Positions 36,532 to 46,500 of a DNA stretch of 64,000 nucleotides are shown here, one piece after another. A program made the position numbers and the translations under genes. This DNA comes from Endozoicomonas sp. OPT23 (GTDB lineage: Bacteria > Pseudomonadota > Gammaproteobacteria > Pseudomonadales > Endozoicomonadaceae), in the NCBI RefSeq assembly GCF_009653635.1, contig NZ_PPFD01000006.1, positions 496,001 through 560,000 on the forward strand, written 5' to 3'. Below the pieces are notes generated by a model. It did not search any database. It had not been told where the DNA came from and saw only the letters and a list, made by a program, of their open reading frames with translations. Within the stretch, counting starts at the first letter, position 1; every line of letters begins with the position of its first letter.

Positions 36532-37821
36532 TCATGTCATGGCCATTCGTTGAATACCCTGACAGTAATGAGTAGCGGCTCGCAAGTACAGAAAACTGCC
36601 AAAAAAGACAAAACAAAGGCTGGAGACCAGAGCAAAACGGATACTCTCGTTACCGTAGGCAGGCATTAACTGGTCACTGAGGACGCCCACCAACACAGGA
36701 CCAATACCCATACCCACCAGGTTGAAAACCAACAGCAGAATTGCTGAAGCCTGGGTTCGCATATGATCCGGACTCAGGTTTTGTATCGCGGCATAGGTTG
36801 GCCCTATCCAGAAAGCAGCAACAATGCCACCTGCGATCATAAAGAGAGTCGCTACCGGAATCTGACTGCCAAACAGCTGAAACTGATCCTGCTCAGGCCA
36901 GAGCAAAAATGCGCCCTGAAATGGCACAGAAAGAAAGGCACCGATTGCCGGCAACCATAACTGCCAGCGTTGATCCTTTTTACTCAACCTGTCGCAGAGC
37001 ACGCCGCCCAGAATGGCGCCTAGCAAGCCACTGGCTGTTCCGATAATGCCAAGAATCAGACCTGTTTCCACCAGACTCAAACCATGAACCCTGATCATAA
37101 AACTGGGCGCCCAGGCGCCAAGGCCATAGCCGGACAATGCCGTAAATGCCGCCGCTATGGTTATACGACTGAAACCTGGCGTATTCCAGATCTCCTTAAC
37201 CGTTTTCAACAACGGTGGAAAGGCCTCCTCTGTCTTTTTTCGAGCAGGCTCTCTGACAGAAAAAGCCATCAACAATGACAGCAGAACACCCGGCAGGCCA
37301 AAAGCAATAAACGCCATTCTCCAGCCAAAGGCATCTGCAATCATTGCACCGCCAAACATACCAATCAGTACACCAAAGTGTGTGCCTGTGGCATGAATGC
37401 TCAGTGCTGTAGAACGCTTTTCAGGAGGAAAATATTCAGCAATCAGCGCTTGTGAGGGCGATGTGCCACCGGCCTCCCCTATTCCAACACCCACACGAAG
37501 TAACGCCAACTGCCAGAAGCTGGTAGCCATACCGCAAAGCGCAGTGAAACCGCTCCAGAAAGCCAGGGAAATAGTCAGCACTTTTTTTCTCGACCAGCTA
37601 TCCGCCAGTCGAGCCACAGGGACACCAAGAGTTGCGTAGAACACAGCAAAAGCAAAACCGGTGAGCAGTCCCATGACCGTATCACTGGCCTGAAACTCAT
37701 TCTTGATAGGCTCAAGCAGAATGGTCATCAACTGTCGGTCGATATAATTAAACGCATAGACAATGACCAGCAGTACCAGCACATAGTTTCTATAAAGCGG
37801 TGTAACGTTTTTTTGAGACAC
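36532..37821 (-). CDS. Major facilitator superfamily transporter
   Basis: This 429-residue permease has twelve predicted helices. The loop 2-3 MFS motif appears as ATLGVPVARLADSWSRKKVL and the helix-4 region as LALLRVGVGIGEAGGTSPSQALIAEYF, a form seen in Spinster-like and organic-anion MFS carriers. The N-terminus, YAFNYIDRQLMTILLEPIK, also fits that group. The substrate is unknown. The start is GTG with GGGGAG 6 bases upstream. It is separated from aroC by about 200 bases without a recognised gene. Confidence 0.9.
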   Translation of the reverse strand: MSQKNVTPLYRNYVLVLLVIVYAFNYIDRQLMTILLEPIKNEFQASDTVMGLLTGFAFAVFYATLGVPVARLADSWSRKKVLTISLAFWSGFTALCGMATSFWQLALLRVGVGIGEAGGTSPSQALIAEYFPPEKRSTALSIHATGTHFGVLIGMFGGAMIADAFGWRMAFIAFGLPGVLLSLLMAFSVREPARKKTEEAFPPLLKTVKEIWNTPGFSRITIAAAFTALSGYGLGAWAPSFMIRVHGLSLVETGLILGIIGTASGLLGAILGGVLCDRLSKKDQRWQLWLPAIGAFLSVPFQGAFLLWPEQDQFQLFGSQIPVATLFMIAGGIVAAFWIGPTYAAIQNLSPDHMRTQASAILLLVFNLVGMGIGPVLVGVLSDQLMPAYGNESIRFALVSSLCFVFFGSFLYLRAATHYCQGIQRMAMT

Positions 37822-37957
37822 GAGCTGCTCCCCGTTTTTTATTATTTTTATGTGTAACGATCAGGAGTAACAATCAGTAGGAATTCAAAAGAGTAGCACG
37901 AGAGATTCGGCCATTTGTCATGCAAACAGATGATATAAAAACGACAGTAGGATGTTA

Positions 37958-37979
37958 GGGGACCTGCAAACAAGTCCCC
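37958..37979 (-). terminator. Weak hairpin downstream of aroC
   Basis: GGGGAC (37958-37963) pairs with GTCCCC (37974-37979), about 50 bases past the aroC stop codon. It lacks a U-tract. Confidence 0.35.
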
Positions 37980-38026
37980 CAGAGGTGCAGCTTCACCTTA
38001 ATTGATAAAGCTGCGAGCTGACAGAT

Positions 38027-39121
38027 TTAAGCCTGAGCAGGAATAACAGGAGCGGGACTCACTACACCACGGTTTTGCGCATGGTGTCGCATAAAGTGAT
38101 CCATCAGAGTGATCGCCATCATCGCTTCAGCAATGGGTACCGCACGAATACCCACACAAGGGTCGTGACGGCCTTTGGTAACCACTTCTACCGGCTCGCC
38201 GTCCATATTGATGCTCTTACCCGGCGTGGTCATGCTGGCCGTTGGCTTCAGGGCAATATGAGCAATAATGTCCTGACCGGAACTGATACCACCAAGAACA
38301 CCGCCTGCTGAGTTGGACAGGAAACCTTCCGGTGTCATTTCATCACGATGCTCAGTGCCACGCTGGGAGACCGATTCAAAACCGTCACCGATTTCCACGC
38401 CTTTTACAGCATTAATGCTCATCAGTGAGTGTGCCAGATCAGCATCCAGTCGATCAAAGACCGGCTCACCCAGTCCCGGCATCATACCCGTCGCCATAAC
38501 AGAGATCTTGGCACCGACAGAATCACCTTCACGACGCATTTGATCGATCAGTTTTTCCATCGCCGGTACTTTATCCGCATCCGGACAGAAGAAAGGATTC
38601 TGACGAACCTGGTTCAGATCCATGGATTCAATTTTGATACCACCAATCTGGGAAAGATAGCCGTGAATTTCAATACCCTGAGATTTCAGGAACTTTTTGG
38701 CAATGGCACCAGCCGCAACCCGCATAGCGGTTTCACGGGCGGATGAACGACCACCACCACGGTAGTCACGAAAACCGTATTTGTGGCTGTAGGTGTAATC
38801 AGCGTGTCCCGGACGAAAACGGTCCATGATATTGGAATAGTCTTTCGAGCGCTGATCAACGTTTTCGATCATCAAACCAATAGGCGTACCCGTAGTTTTA
38901 CCTTCAAAGACACCGGAAAGAATCTTCACCTGATCCGGTTCACGACGCTGCGTCGTATATTTGGAGGTACCCGGTTTACGGAGATCGAGATCCTGCTGAA
39001 TATCCGCTTCAGTCAGTTCCAACCCTGGAGGACAGCCATCAACGATACAGCCAAGAGCAATACCATGGGATTCACCAAACGTGGTGACGTTGAATAACTG
39101 GCCTATGCTGTTGCCTGCCAT
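38027..39121 (-). CDS. aroC: Chorismate synthase
   Basis: AroC makes chorismate from EPSP with reduced FMN, the last shikimate step. The 364-residue protein opens [20 protein letters not shown] and has [13 protein letters not shown], the [30 protein letters not shown] signature region, and [18 protein letters not shown]. Length is close to E. coli (361). The start has CAGGGGAAGATT upstream. It follows prmB by 66 bases on the same strand, a common gammaproteobacterial pair. Confidence 0.98.
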   Translation of the reverse strand: MAGNSIGQLFNVTTFGESHGIALGCIVDGCPPGLELTEADIQQDLDLRKPGTSKYTTQRREPDQVKILSGVFEGKTTGTPIGLMIENVDQRSKDYSNIMDRFRPGHADYTYSHKYGFRDYRGGGRSSARETAMRVAAGAIAKKFLKSQGIEIHGYLSQIGGIKIESMDLNQVRQNPFFCPDADKVPAMEKLIDQMRREGDSVGAKISVMATGMMPGLGEPVFDRLDADLAHSLMSINAVKGVEIGDGFESVSQRGTEHRDEMTPEGFLSNSAGGVLGGISSGQDIIAHIALKPTASMTTPGKSINMDGEPVEVVTKGRHDPCVGIRAVPIAEAMMAITLMDHFMRHHAQNRGVVSPAPVIPAQA

Positions 39122-39187
39122 AATCTTCCCCTGAATAACGGTCGGCCACTGACAGCAGCCGACATTAACTAATTATTATATTTGTGA

Positions 39188-40147
39188 TCAGCCCTGCAGG
39201 CGACTCTGAAACAGTGGCTGATATTTACGGCAGTTTTCTGCGTCCAGAATCAGCACACCGTGACCACCCGCCTCAAACTCAGGCCAGATAAACGGCACTT
39301 CAGCGTATTCTTCTCTCAGCGCCCAGTGGCTGTTACCAATTTCCAGTACCAGCAGCCCCTGTTCATCAAGGAAGTCTGCGGCACGAGCCAGAATGGTACG
39401 CGCCATGTCCAGACCGTCTTCACCGGCCGCCAGACCCAGTTCCGGCTCATGGGAAAACTCTTCCGGGAAGTCAGCCATATCTTCAGCATCTACATACGGA
39501 GGATTACTGAGCAGTAACTGATATTTTGGTTTCTCTTCCATCTCATCCAGAGCACTGAACAGATCAGATTTTACCGCCTGCACTCTGCCCCACAGCTCAT
39601 GTTGGTCGAGGTTAATGCCTGCCACTTCAATGGCGTCCTCGGAAATATCCAGCAGGTCGACAATGGTTTCAGGAAATTCATGGGCGGTTGCCATACCAAT
39701 ACAGCCTGAACCGGAGCACAGGTCCATCACTCGCTCAACCCGAACATCGCCCAACCATGGCTGGAACTGTTGTTGAATCAATTCGGCAATAGGCGACCGT
39801 GGTACAAGAACACGTTCATCCACATAATAAGGCTGGCCACAGAACCAGGCCTGATTGACCAGATAAGCCAGAGGCTTGCGTTCGGTAATCCGTCGTTCAA
39901 TCAGATCTGCTACCCGCTGCTGCTCCTGCAGTGATAAACGACAGTTCATATAAGACTCTGGCAATTCCCACGGCAATTGTAATACCTGAAAGACCAGGTG
40001 CATGGCTTCGTCCAGGGCATTATCACTGCCATGACCAAAGAACAGGCCAGCTTCATTAAAACGGGAAGCGCCCCAGCGGATAAAGTCTCTAATACTGACC
40101 AGCCCTTCAAAAGAAACGGCTGACTGGTCATTAACTGTTGGGTTCAC
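39188..40147 (-). CDS. prmB: 50S ribosomal protein L3 glutamine methyltransferase PrmB
   Basis: PrmB methylates a glutamine of ribosomal protein L3. The 319-residue protein has the SAM site VMDLCSGSGCIGMATAHEFPE and the catalytic LLLSNPPYVDAEDM, with the N-terminal helical domain. I start it at GTG 40147, where GGAGG lies 7 bases upstream and the sequence begins MNPTVNDQSAV; the frame is open 28 codons further but has no ribosome site. It is divergent from smrB, the same arrangement as in E. coli. Confidence 0.95.
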   Translation of the reverse strand: MNPTVNDQSAVSFEGLVSIRDFIRWGASRFNEAGLFFGHGSDNALDEAMHLVFQVLQLPWELPESYMNCRLSLQEQQRVADLIERRITERKPLAYLVNQAWFCGQPYYVDERVLVPRSPIAELIQQQFQPWLGDVRVERVMDLCSGSGCIGMATAHEFPETIVDLLDISEDAIEVAGINLDQHELWGRVQAVKSDLFSALDEMEEKPKYQLLLSNPPYVDAEDMADFPEEFSHEPELGLAAGEDGLDMARTILARAADFLDEQGLLVLEIGNSHWALREEYAEVPFIWPEFEAGGHGVLILDAENCRKYQPLFQSRLQG

Positions 40148-40336
40148 GAATAATCCTCCGAAAGAGCATGCTCTTGTAAGAAACCTTGAGCTGCCTTCCA
40201 TATAACCCGGTAAATCGCCGTAAAATAGCATAGTTTACAGGCATTTGTCGGCCTCAGGCTGGCTCATAATCAAAACTTCGGGATAGAATAGCGTTCTTCT
40301 ACTGTCTCATTTTCACTACTCAAGACCCTCAGAGCA

Positions 40337-40897
40337 ATGATTGACCAAGACGATGATGATCTGCCTGACTCCTTTATGGAGGCCATGAGTGGTGTCACAC
40401 CACTGAAAAAAGGCAATAAGCAGGCTGATATTCAAAAGCCAGTCAATTTCATACCGGAAAGCACCCTTCAGGCCCGTCGTGCTGCGGCACAAAAAGCAGA
40501 TATGGGTGGTGGTGCCGCGCTATCAGAAGCCTGGGTTGAACCTATCGAACCGGAGCAGAAGCTCAGTTTCAGTCGGCCGGGTATTCAACAAACCCGTATG
40601 CGGCAACTGCGTCAGGGCCTGATAGAGGTTCGTTATCAGGTTGACCTGCACGGCTATAAGGTCGAGGAAGCTCGGGAACTGGTGTACGAGTTTCTACAGG
40701 TGTCACGACAAAAAGGTTACAGCTGTGTTCGTATAGTGCATGGTAAATCCCACCGAACTCAGGATCGCCAGAGCACCATCAAAAGCCATGTTAACCACTG
40801 GTTAAAGCAGCTTTCAGACGTTCTGGCCTTCTGTTCAGCACCACCTTCCGAAGGCGGAACGGGTTCGGTATTGGTCCTTCTGAAACGAAAGCAATAA
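40337..40897 (+). CDS. smrB: Smr-domain ribosome rescue endonuclease SmrB
   Basis: SmrB cleaves mRNA between collided ribosomes. The 186-residue protein has an N-terminal extension (DDLPDSFMEAMSGVTPL) and a C-terminal Smr domain with VDLHGYKVEEARELVYEFL, the HGK loop CVRIVHGKSHRTQ, and KSHVNHWLKQLSDVLAFCSAP. It is divergent from prmB and convergent with the patatin gene, with only 7 bases between stops. Confidence 0.93.
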   Translation: MIDQDDDDLPDSFMEAMSGVTPLKKGNKQADIQKPVNFIPESTLQARRAAAQKADMGGGAALSEAWVEPIEPEQKLSFSRPGIQQTRMRQLRQGLIEVRYQVDLHGYKVEEARELVYEFLQVSRQKGYSCVRIVHGKSHRTQDRQSTIKSHVNHWLKQLSDVLAFCSAPPSEGGTGSVLVLLKRKQ

Positions 40898-40904
40898 ACC
40901 GGAT

Positions 40905-41825
40905 TTAAACAGAATCAGCTTCGAGCAATGCGTGAGGCTGATCGGTTTTCTCCGCTTCCCACTGGTCCAGAGCTTTTACTGCCAACTGCCTGCCGGTTTC
41001 AGCAATTTCCTGAAATCGGTGGAACTCGTAAAACTGGCAGATGTTTCTTGGTACCGATATATGCACATCCGGCAGATAGCCCGCCATCTTGTATCGGGAC
41101 AAGGACTCCTGCATCACTTCCATAGCCTGGTTGGACACATCCATCAGGTTAAGAGAATCCAGCAAGGCTGCTTCCGGCTGCTTCTCCTTTTTATTACCCG
41201 ACAGTTTTCTGAACCAGCCTTCCAGAACAGATTCCGACTCATCTTCTTTGCTGAGGCTTTTGTGGAGGTCAGGCTTCGCTTCACCCAGCAAATCGACTGC
41301 CACCACCATATCCGCCATCGCTGAGCCAGCGGGTGCCATCGGCAGTGGATTCAACACCCCACCATCCACCAATAGCTGCCCTTGCATTTCTACCGGATTG
41401 AATAGTGATGGAATGGCGCAGGAGGCACGAATTGCTGTCACCAGGTCTCCACGCTGAAACCAGACTTCCTTACGGGTGCTTAGACTGGTGGCCACAGCCG
41501 TATAAGGTACAGCCAGCTCTTCAATACGATGGCTGCCCATTATTTCCCTGATGCGTGAAAAGAGCTTTTCTCCCTTGATGACGCCGGGTTTTGAGAGAGA
41601 GATATCCATTAGCCGAATCATTTCCAGATAATCGATGTTTTCAGCCCAGTTACAATATTCTTCCAGCTTTCCGGTTGCCCAGAGGCCGCCAATCAGCGCG
41701 CCCATGGATGCACCAGAAACCGCAACGATTTCGTAGCCTCTGGCTTCCAGCTCGCGAATAACACCAACATGAGCGTAACCACGGGCACCACCACTACCGA
41801 GAACCAGAGCGACACGGTTTGACAT
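40905..41825 (-). CDS. Patatin-like phospholipase (RssA/NTE family)
   Basis: With ATG 41825 (AGGAG upstream) the protein is 306 residues. It has the glycine-rich oxyanion loop LVLGSGGARGYAHVGV, the nucleophile elbow SGASMGALIGG and the Asp of the dyad in LLVDGGVLNPLPM. These define a serine-aspartate lipid hydrolase of the RssA/YchK type. The physiological substrate is not known. No signal peptide is seen, so it is cytoplasmic or membrane-peripheral. Confidence 0.92.
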   Translation of the reverse strand: MSNRVALVLGSGGARGYAHVGVIRELEARGYEIVAVSGASMGALIGGLWATGKLEEYCNWAENIDYLEMIRLMDISLSKPGVIKGEKLFSRIREIMGSHRIEELAVPYTAVATSLSTRKEVWFQRGDLVTAIRASCAIPSLFNPVEMQGQLLVDGGVLNPLPMAPAGSAMADMVVAVDLLGEAKPDLHKSLSKEDESESVLEGWFRKLSGNKKEKQPEAALLDSLNLMDVSNQAMEVMQESLSRYKMAGYLPDVHISVPRNICQFYEFHRFQEIAETGRQLAVKALDQWEAEKTDQPHALLEADSV

Positions 41826-41855
41826 AGAATGACTCCTGCCCATGAATGATCATGT

Positions 41856-41944
41856 GTGTAGACACACGTAATCGAATATTAAATGGTTGTTTACCCGCTT
41901 GCGGCGGGCAAACAACTTATGAATTCGTATGTCTGGGTAATTAC
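41856..41944 (+). repeat. Dispersed ~95-bp palindromic repeat, copy 2
   Basis: The flanks match copy 1 (GTAGACACACG, TAATCGAATATTAAA left; ATGAATTCGTATGTCTGGGTAA right). The central stem is GTTGTTTACCCGC with GCGGGCAAACAAC (41886-41916, one mismatch). It ends on the stop codon of the phosphatase gene and may act as its transcript end. Confidence 0.78.
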
Positions 41945-43344
41945 CTGAGGTTCAGATAGCCGGTCATAAGATCAAACAATTCCGGCTGGGTGATCATGGC
42001 AGGCACTTTCCCCAAACCTTCCTTATTAGCGAACAATGGCACATTAACACCTGTGTGTTCTTCAGCAAACAAACCGTTGGTCGCATAATTCACGGCCATG
42101 ACACTGCCTTCCGGTGTTTTCACTCGAACCAGATAACCCGGTGTATAGAACGGCAAATCAAAACCGGAAAAAATGCTGGTGTCCGGCACCAGCTGCGCTG
42201 CCTGACCATGGTCAGCTGTAACCAGAACTAACGTATCAGGATTCTTGTCCGCAAAAGCCAGAGCCTGATCAAGTGCTTCGGTAAGTTGTTTCACTTCACC
42301 CAACTGACCGCAGGTTCTGCGTCTGTGAGAGGCCTTGTCGATTGAAGCCGATTCAATCATCAGGAAGAAGCCTTTATCGTTATCACTGGAAAGATGATTC
42401 AGGGCAGCAGTCGTCATCCTTGAAAGAGAGGGTGTATTGCCGAACTCAGGGTTTGTCACACACTCAACCGGTTCCGGCATTTTTACTGAACCAAGGTACT
42501 TGTGAACATAATTCAGCATGCTGGGATAAGGCCTTTCAGCTTCCCTGTCACCTTTAAAGGCCCAGCTCTCCGGCAAATGTTTCTCTGCAAACAATCCCAA
42601 TATTTTCTTATCCGCTGGCAATCCATTCAGATCTGACGATGCATCCAGTACATGAAAGCCATTCTTTTTTGCACTATTAAGAACAGTTTGTTTTTTACCC
42701 TCTGCTTCGAATTCAAAGTGTTTGAAACCTCCCCCCAGAAACAGATCAACGTCTGAATCAGCAATCTGCTCGGCAATCGAGCCAGCTCCACCTTTGGCTT
42801 TGGTATCAGACGAACAGTCCACAGGCTTGCGGTCATGGTAAAGCGCATTAACCATCATGGACGGGTTTTCACACTCTCTTTGCTTTACCTTGGCCATAAA
42901 AGAGGCGGGAGTCGCATCAGTAATACTGGCCGTGGTTACTATGCCGGTTTTCATACCCGCCTTTTCAGCCAGATCGATGATACTGATCAGATCCTTATCT
43001 TCTCCGGCACTGGTACCGATACGGCCACGACTGGTCACCACACCCGTTGCGACAGCTGTGGCACTGTTGGCGGAGTCGGCCACATAAACAACCTTTTCCG
43101 GCTCTCTATCTGAAACACTGAGCACCTGCACCGCACTTCTGACCGGCATTCGATCGAGGTTCAGCTTGCCCTGAACACCCTCCAGATAGTTTCGGGCCAG
43201 AGTGATCTGCTGGTCATCCATGCCATCACCGATGATAAGAATGATATTTCTTTCTTTAGCAAAGGAGGCACCGGAGAGAGCACAGAGGCCAATAAGAAAC
43301 AGGCTAAAACTTTTTTTAAGTGCATCAGACAACATAGTTTTCAT
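41941..43344 (-). CDS. Second alkaline phosphatase, exported
   Basis: This 467-residue PhoA-superfamily enzyme starts at ATG 43344 and has a signal peptide (FSLFLIGLCALSGASFA). It has the metal motif RNIILIIGDGMDDQQ, nucleophile region VVYVADSANSATAVATG, and late ligands FLMIESASIDKASHRR, LVTADHGQAAQL and FAEEHTGVNVPLFA. It is clearly different from the enzyme at 9156 (ADSANSA instead of VDSASSA, different insertions), so the two are old paralogues. It diverges from the first giant exported-protein gene across 243 bases. Confidence 0.93.
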   Translation of the reverse strand: MKTMLSDALKKSFSLFLIGLCALSGASFAKERNIILIIGDGMDDQQITLARNYLEGVQGKLNLDRMPVRSAVQVLSVSDREPEKVVYVADSANSATAVATGVVTSRGRIGTSAGEDKDLISIIDLAEKAGMKTGIVTTASITDATPASFMAKVKQRECENPSMMVNALYHDRKPVDCSSDTKAKGGAGSIAEQIADSDVDLFLGGGFKHFEFEAEGKKQTVLNSAKKNGFHVLDASSDLNGLPADKKILGLFAEKHLPESWAFKGDREAERPYPSMLNYVHKYLGSVKMPEPVECVTNPEFGNTPSLSRMTTAALNHLSSDNDKGFFLMIESASIDKASHRRRTCGQLGEVKQLTEALDQALAFADKNPDTLVLVTADHGQAAQLVPDTSIFSGFDLPFYTPGYLVRVKTPEGSVMAVNYATNGLFAEEHTGVNVPLFANKEGLGKVPAMITQPELFDLMTGYLNLR

Positions 43345-43587
43345 TCTTATTATGTACGGAAGTATCAAATAAGAATCCTAATCTCTGAAACGTAAATATA
43401 AAAGCTCTAAACAGTTTATTTGTTGTTCTTACCAGGGTTTATTGCATTAAGAGAACAATCTTAAAATAGATTTCTTGAAAAGAAATAAAAGAAAGCTAAT
43501 ATGAATAATCATAAATATGTATGTACATAAATCAAAACAAAAGTACCGATGATGGGTGCGAAGTACTAACTCATGACCGGGGACCGT

Positions 43588-46500
43588 ATGAATCTATTTT
43601 ATGCCGTCGCGATGCGCATTCTTTTTATCCTGACGCTTCTTGCAAGCACATTGCACATCAGTGCTATCTTCGCAGATGAAACAGATCTTGAACAAGATAT
43701 CCCCCTTATTAAGTCATACGCCAATAAGAAGGAGGGGGTAATCTGGCTCCATGCTCAATATGGGCATAAGAAAAATTCACCATCACTCACTATTAGCTAT
43801 AACCCTGCTGAAGATTTACTGATCTTCAAACCTGATGAGTCAATACTTAGTCTCTACTATGTGACTCAATCAGAACTCCGTGAGCACGGTATACTTCCTC
43901 TCGAAGAGAGCAAAGAAATACACCCCAAACGCAAAACCATGTTTCTTCAGATAGTTCAGAGAAACCTGGAAGAGTTAGACGAAAGTGAGGCTAAAAACCC
44001 GGAAAAAAAAGACCATCAAACCTTACCCTCTGATGAAGAACCAGGCAAAAACTCTAATGCTGAATCAGATGATGAACCAGATTCAGACGATGAGCCAGAC
44101 TCAGGTGATGAGTCAGATTCAGATGACGATTCTGATTCAAGCTCAGATGAAGGCTCGCAATCGCGAAAAGTGACTACGGAAGAAGAAATAGTTGTACCTG
44201 AGACAGAGCTGCAAGCGTTAATGTTGAAAGAGTTAAAAAGACAAGAATCGCTGGGAATAAAGCAAGAGAGGTGGGTAACCCACCAGCTCCCTGATAGAAA
44301 GATTATTCGCAAACTGGCAAGAAAACACTCTTCCGTGATAGCAAGCTGGCGAACTTTAAAACCTGGAAATGTAAAACACGGCTACCTATTCCATCGTTTC
44401 AATGAACATATCGCCTTTGACACATTTCTAAACATTATGAAGTCAACCGTTGAACAAAGACAATTAGCCATACTCGATTCATTAAAACCCGATATATCAT
44501 TATTCTGGGATAAAGCCGTAAAACCTATCTCTTTAGCCGATGAAGAGTTTATTTCAAAAAGAGTTGAAATTGTTTCAATCATTCCAATTCCTGGACAACT
44601 TCCGGCTGTTATGATGGAAAAGCCACAATTTCATCCTGAATCAATCATCTGGAAAAGGATGCATGGCATAAGATACCCACACTTTAACCTTGTGCTTGAT
44701 CCTTACCATTTTAATGCTGATGAATTGCGGAATTTCTATGAAACTGCTGATGAGCTGGCAAAAGAAATACTGGAAAAGATGATCGATGGTCTTGGCCATA
44801 TTTCCTGGGATGACCCATTATTTCATAAAATATCAGGTGTCAAACTGGATCCGTCCAGAATTATACCATCAGAATTTTTTCCTTTTAGTGAAACCGGCGA
44901 AGAGCCTGCCCTAAGTCCTATAGATCAGGCGTTTGCTGCGTTGATAGAACAAGCTAAAGAAGAAAAGCACAAACAACTATTAGCAGAATCTGATGAAACG
45001 GCAGCACTCGCTATCAAGAGTGAAAAAGAAGCCAGAAAACACAGCGATGAAGAAGAATCCATAAAACTGGCTAAGATTTTTAAAGATTTTCACGAAGCGA
45101 AGGAAAAAACAGAGACAGCAGAGCCTGTAAAAAAAGAAGAAGCAAAAGAAGAAGCAACTAATTTTAAATCTACTGCTGCATCAACAATACCAGATGAAGA
45201 TATCAAAAGCAAAAACCCTGAACCAACGATCAGTACTGAAAAAAGCGCCAAAAAAGGCAAAAGCAAAATAAAAAACAAACAATCAAAAAACAGGAGCTGG
45301 AACAAAGGAAAAGAAAAGAAAAAACCCAAGGAGGAGACTAAAACTGAAGAAGCTGTTCATAATGAAGAAAGCATTGTCTCTGAACGTACAACAGCAAGTA
45401 CCAGAGAGAGCAAACACATTGAACTAGCCCGACGTTTTGAAGATATCCTGACTAAACACAAAATACCGGCTTCGGAAAGAGCACTCTATTTATCTTACCT
45501 GACACAGCCGGAGCTTCTCGAACATCCATATCGTTCCCCTATCATCCAGTCCTTGAAAGCATTTTTTAATTTAGACGACATACACTCTAAATTGAAAGAA
45601 GACATACTCTCCAGCACGGATGAAAGAATTGATACTGGAACATTACGGAGAAGAGAAACCGAAGTTATCCGAAAAAGTGTTAAAGATGAAATAGCATCAG
45701 AAGTCAGAATAAAAAGAGAGGAAGCAAAAAAAGATTACATTCAGAAGGAATTAGATAATAAAAGACGATTCCAACGTAAAGAAAAAATAAGAACAAAAGC
45801 CGAAAAAACGTTTGACGAAGAAACTGATCGTATCATTGCAGAAGCAATCAAGGATCAATATGAATCAAGGTACCTCGCTGCTTGTGAGAAAAGCACTGAG
45901 CAAAAGAGAAAAGCTGTTTTCTTCGAGCAGCACCATTACTCAATAGAAATTATTCCCACTGGCATGCCCCTGAGACAAGATGGCTACGCCCTTGCTTTTG
46001 AAAAAGAGCACCCTGGAATTCAGATGATTGATCAACTGATTTCACCATTTGGCTTCAGAGCACTCGTCGTCACTAAAGCACTGGAAAGAACCCATAAAAG
46101 AGACAACCTTACTGATTACAACAGATCGATAGGAGAGAGTTCTGGCGGAACCTTAAACAGATTGCAGGACACCACTCACAGAAAAAAAATTGATACACAA
46201 ATAGCAAGATACCTTGATGAACACATGCCTCAAGCTTTTGCTACATTTACTAAAAATATGAGTTATCAGTCAGAACTTGCAGGACTTCCCAAAAGAATCG
46301 TTACGCCCGTTCCCATGGAAATCAGCTTAACCTATCCCTTCTCCCGGAGCTCTTCTGTATCAGGATCGGAATCTGATTCATCAAAAAATCATATACAAGA
46401 AGAGGCAGAGTTAGCAAAAATTGCCTTTGCTAACTCATTAAGAGAGAGATATAGAGGTCGTAAGAGCTCTAATGAAAAGGTTAAGGCTCCACTCAGGTTA

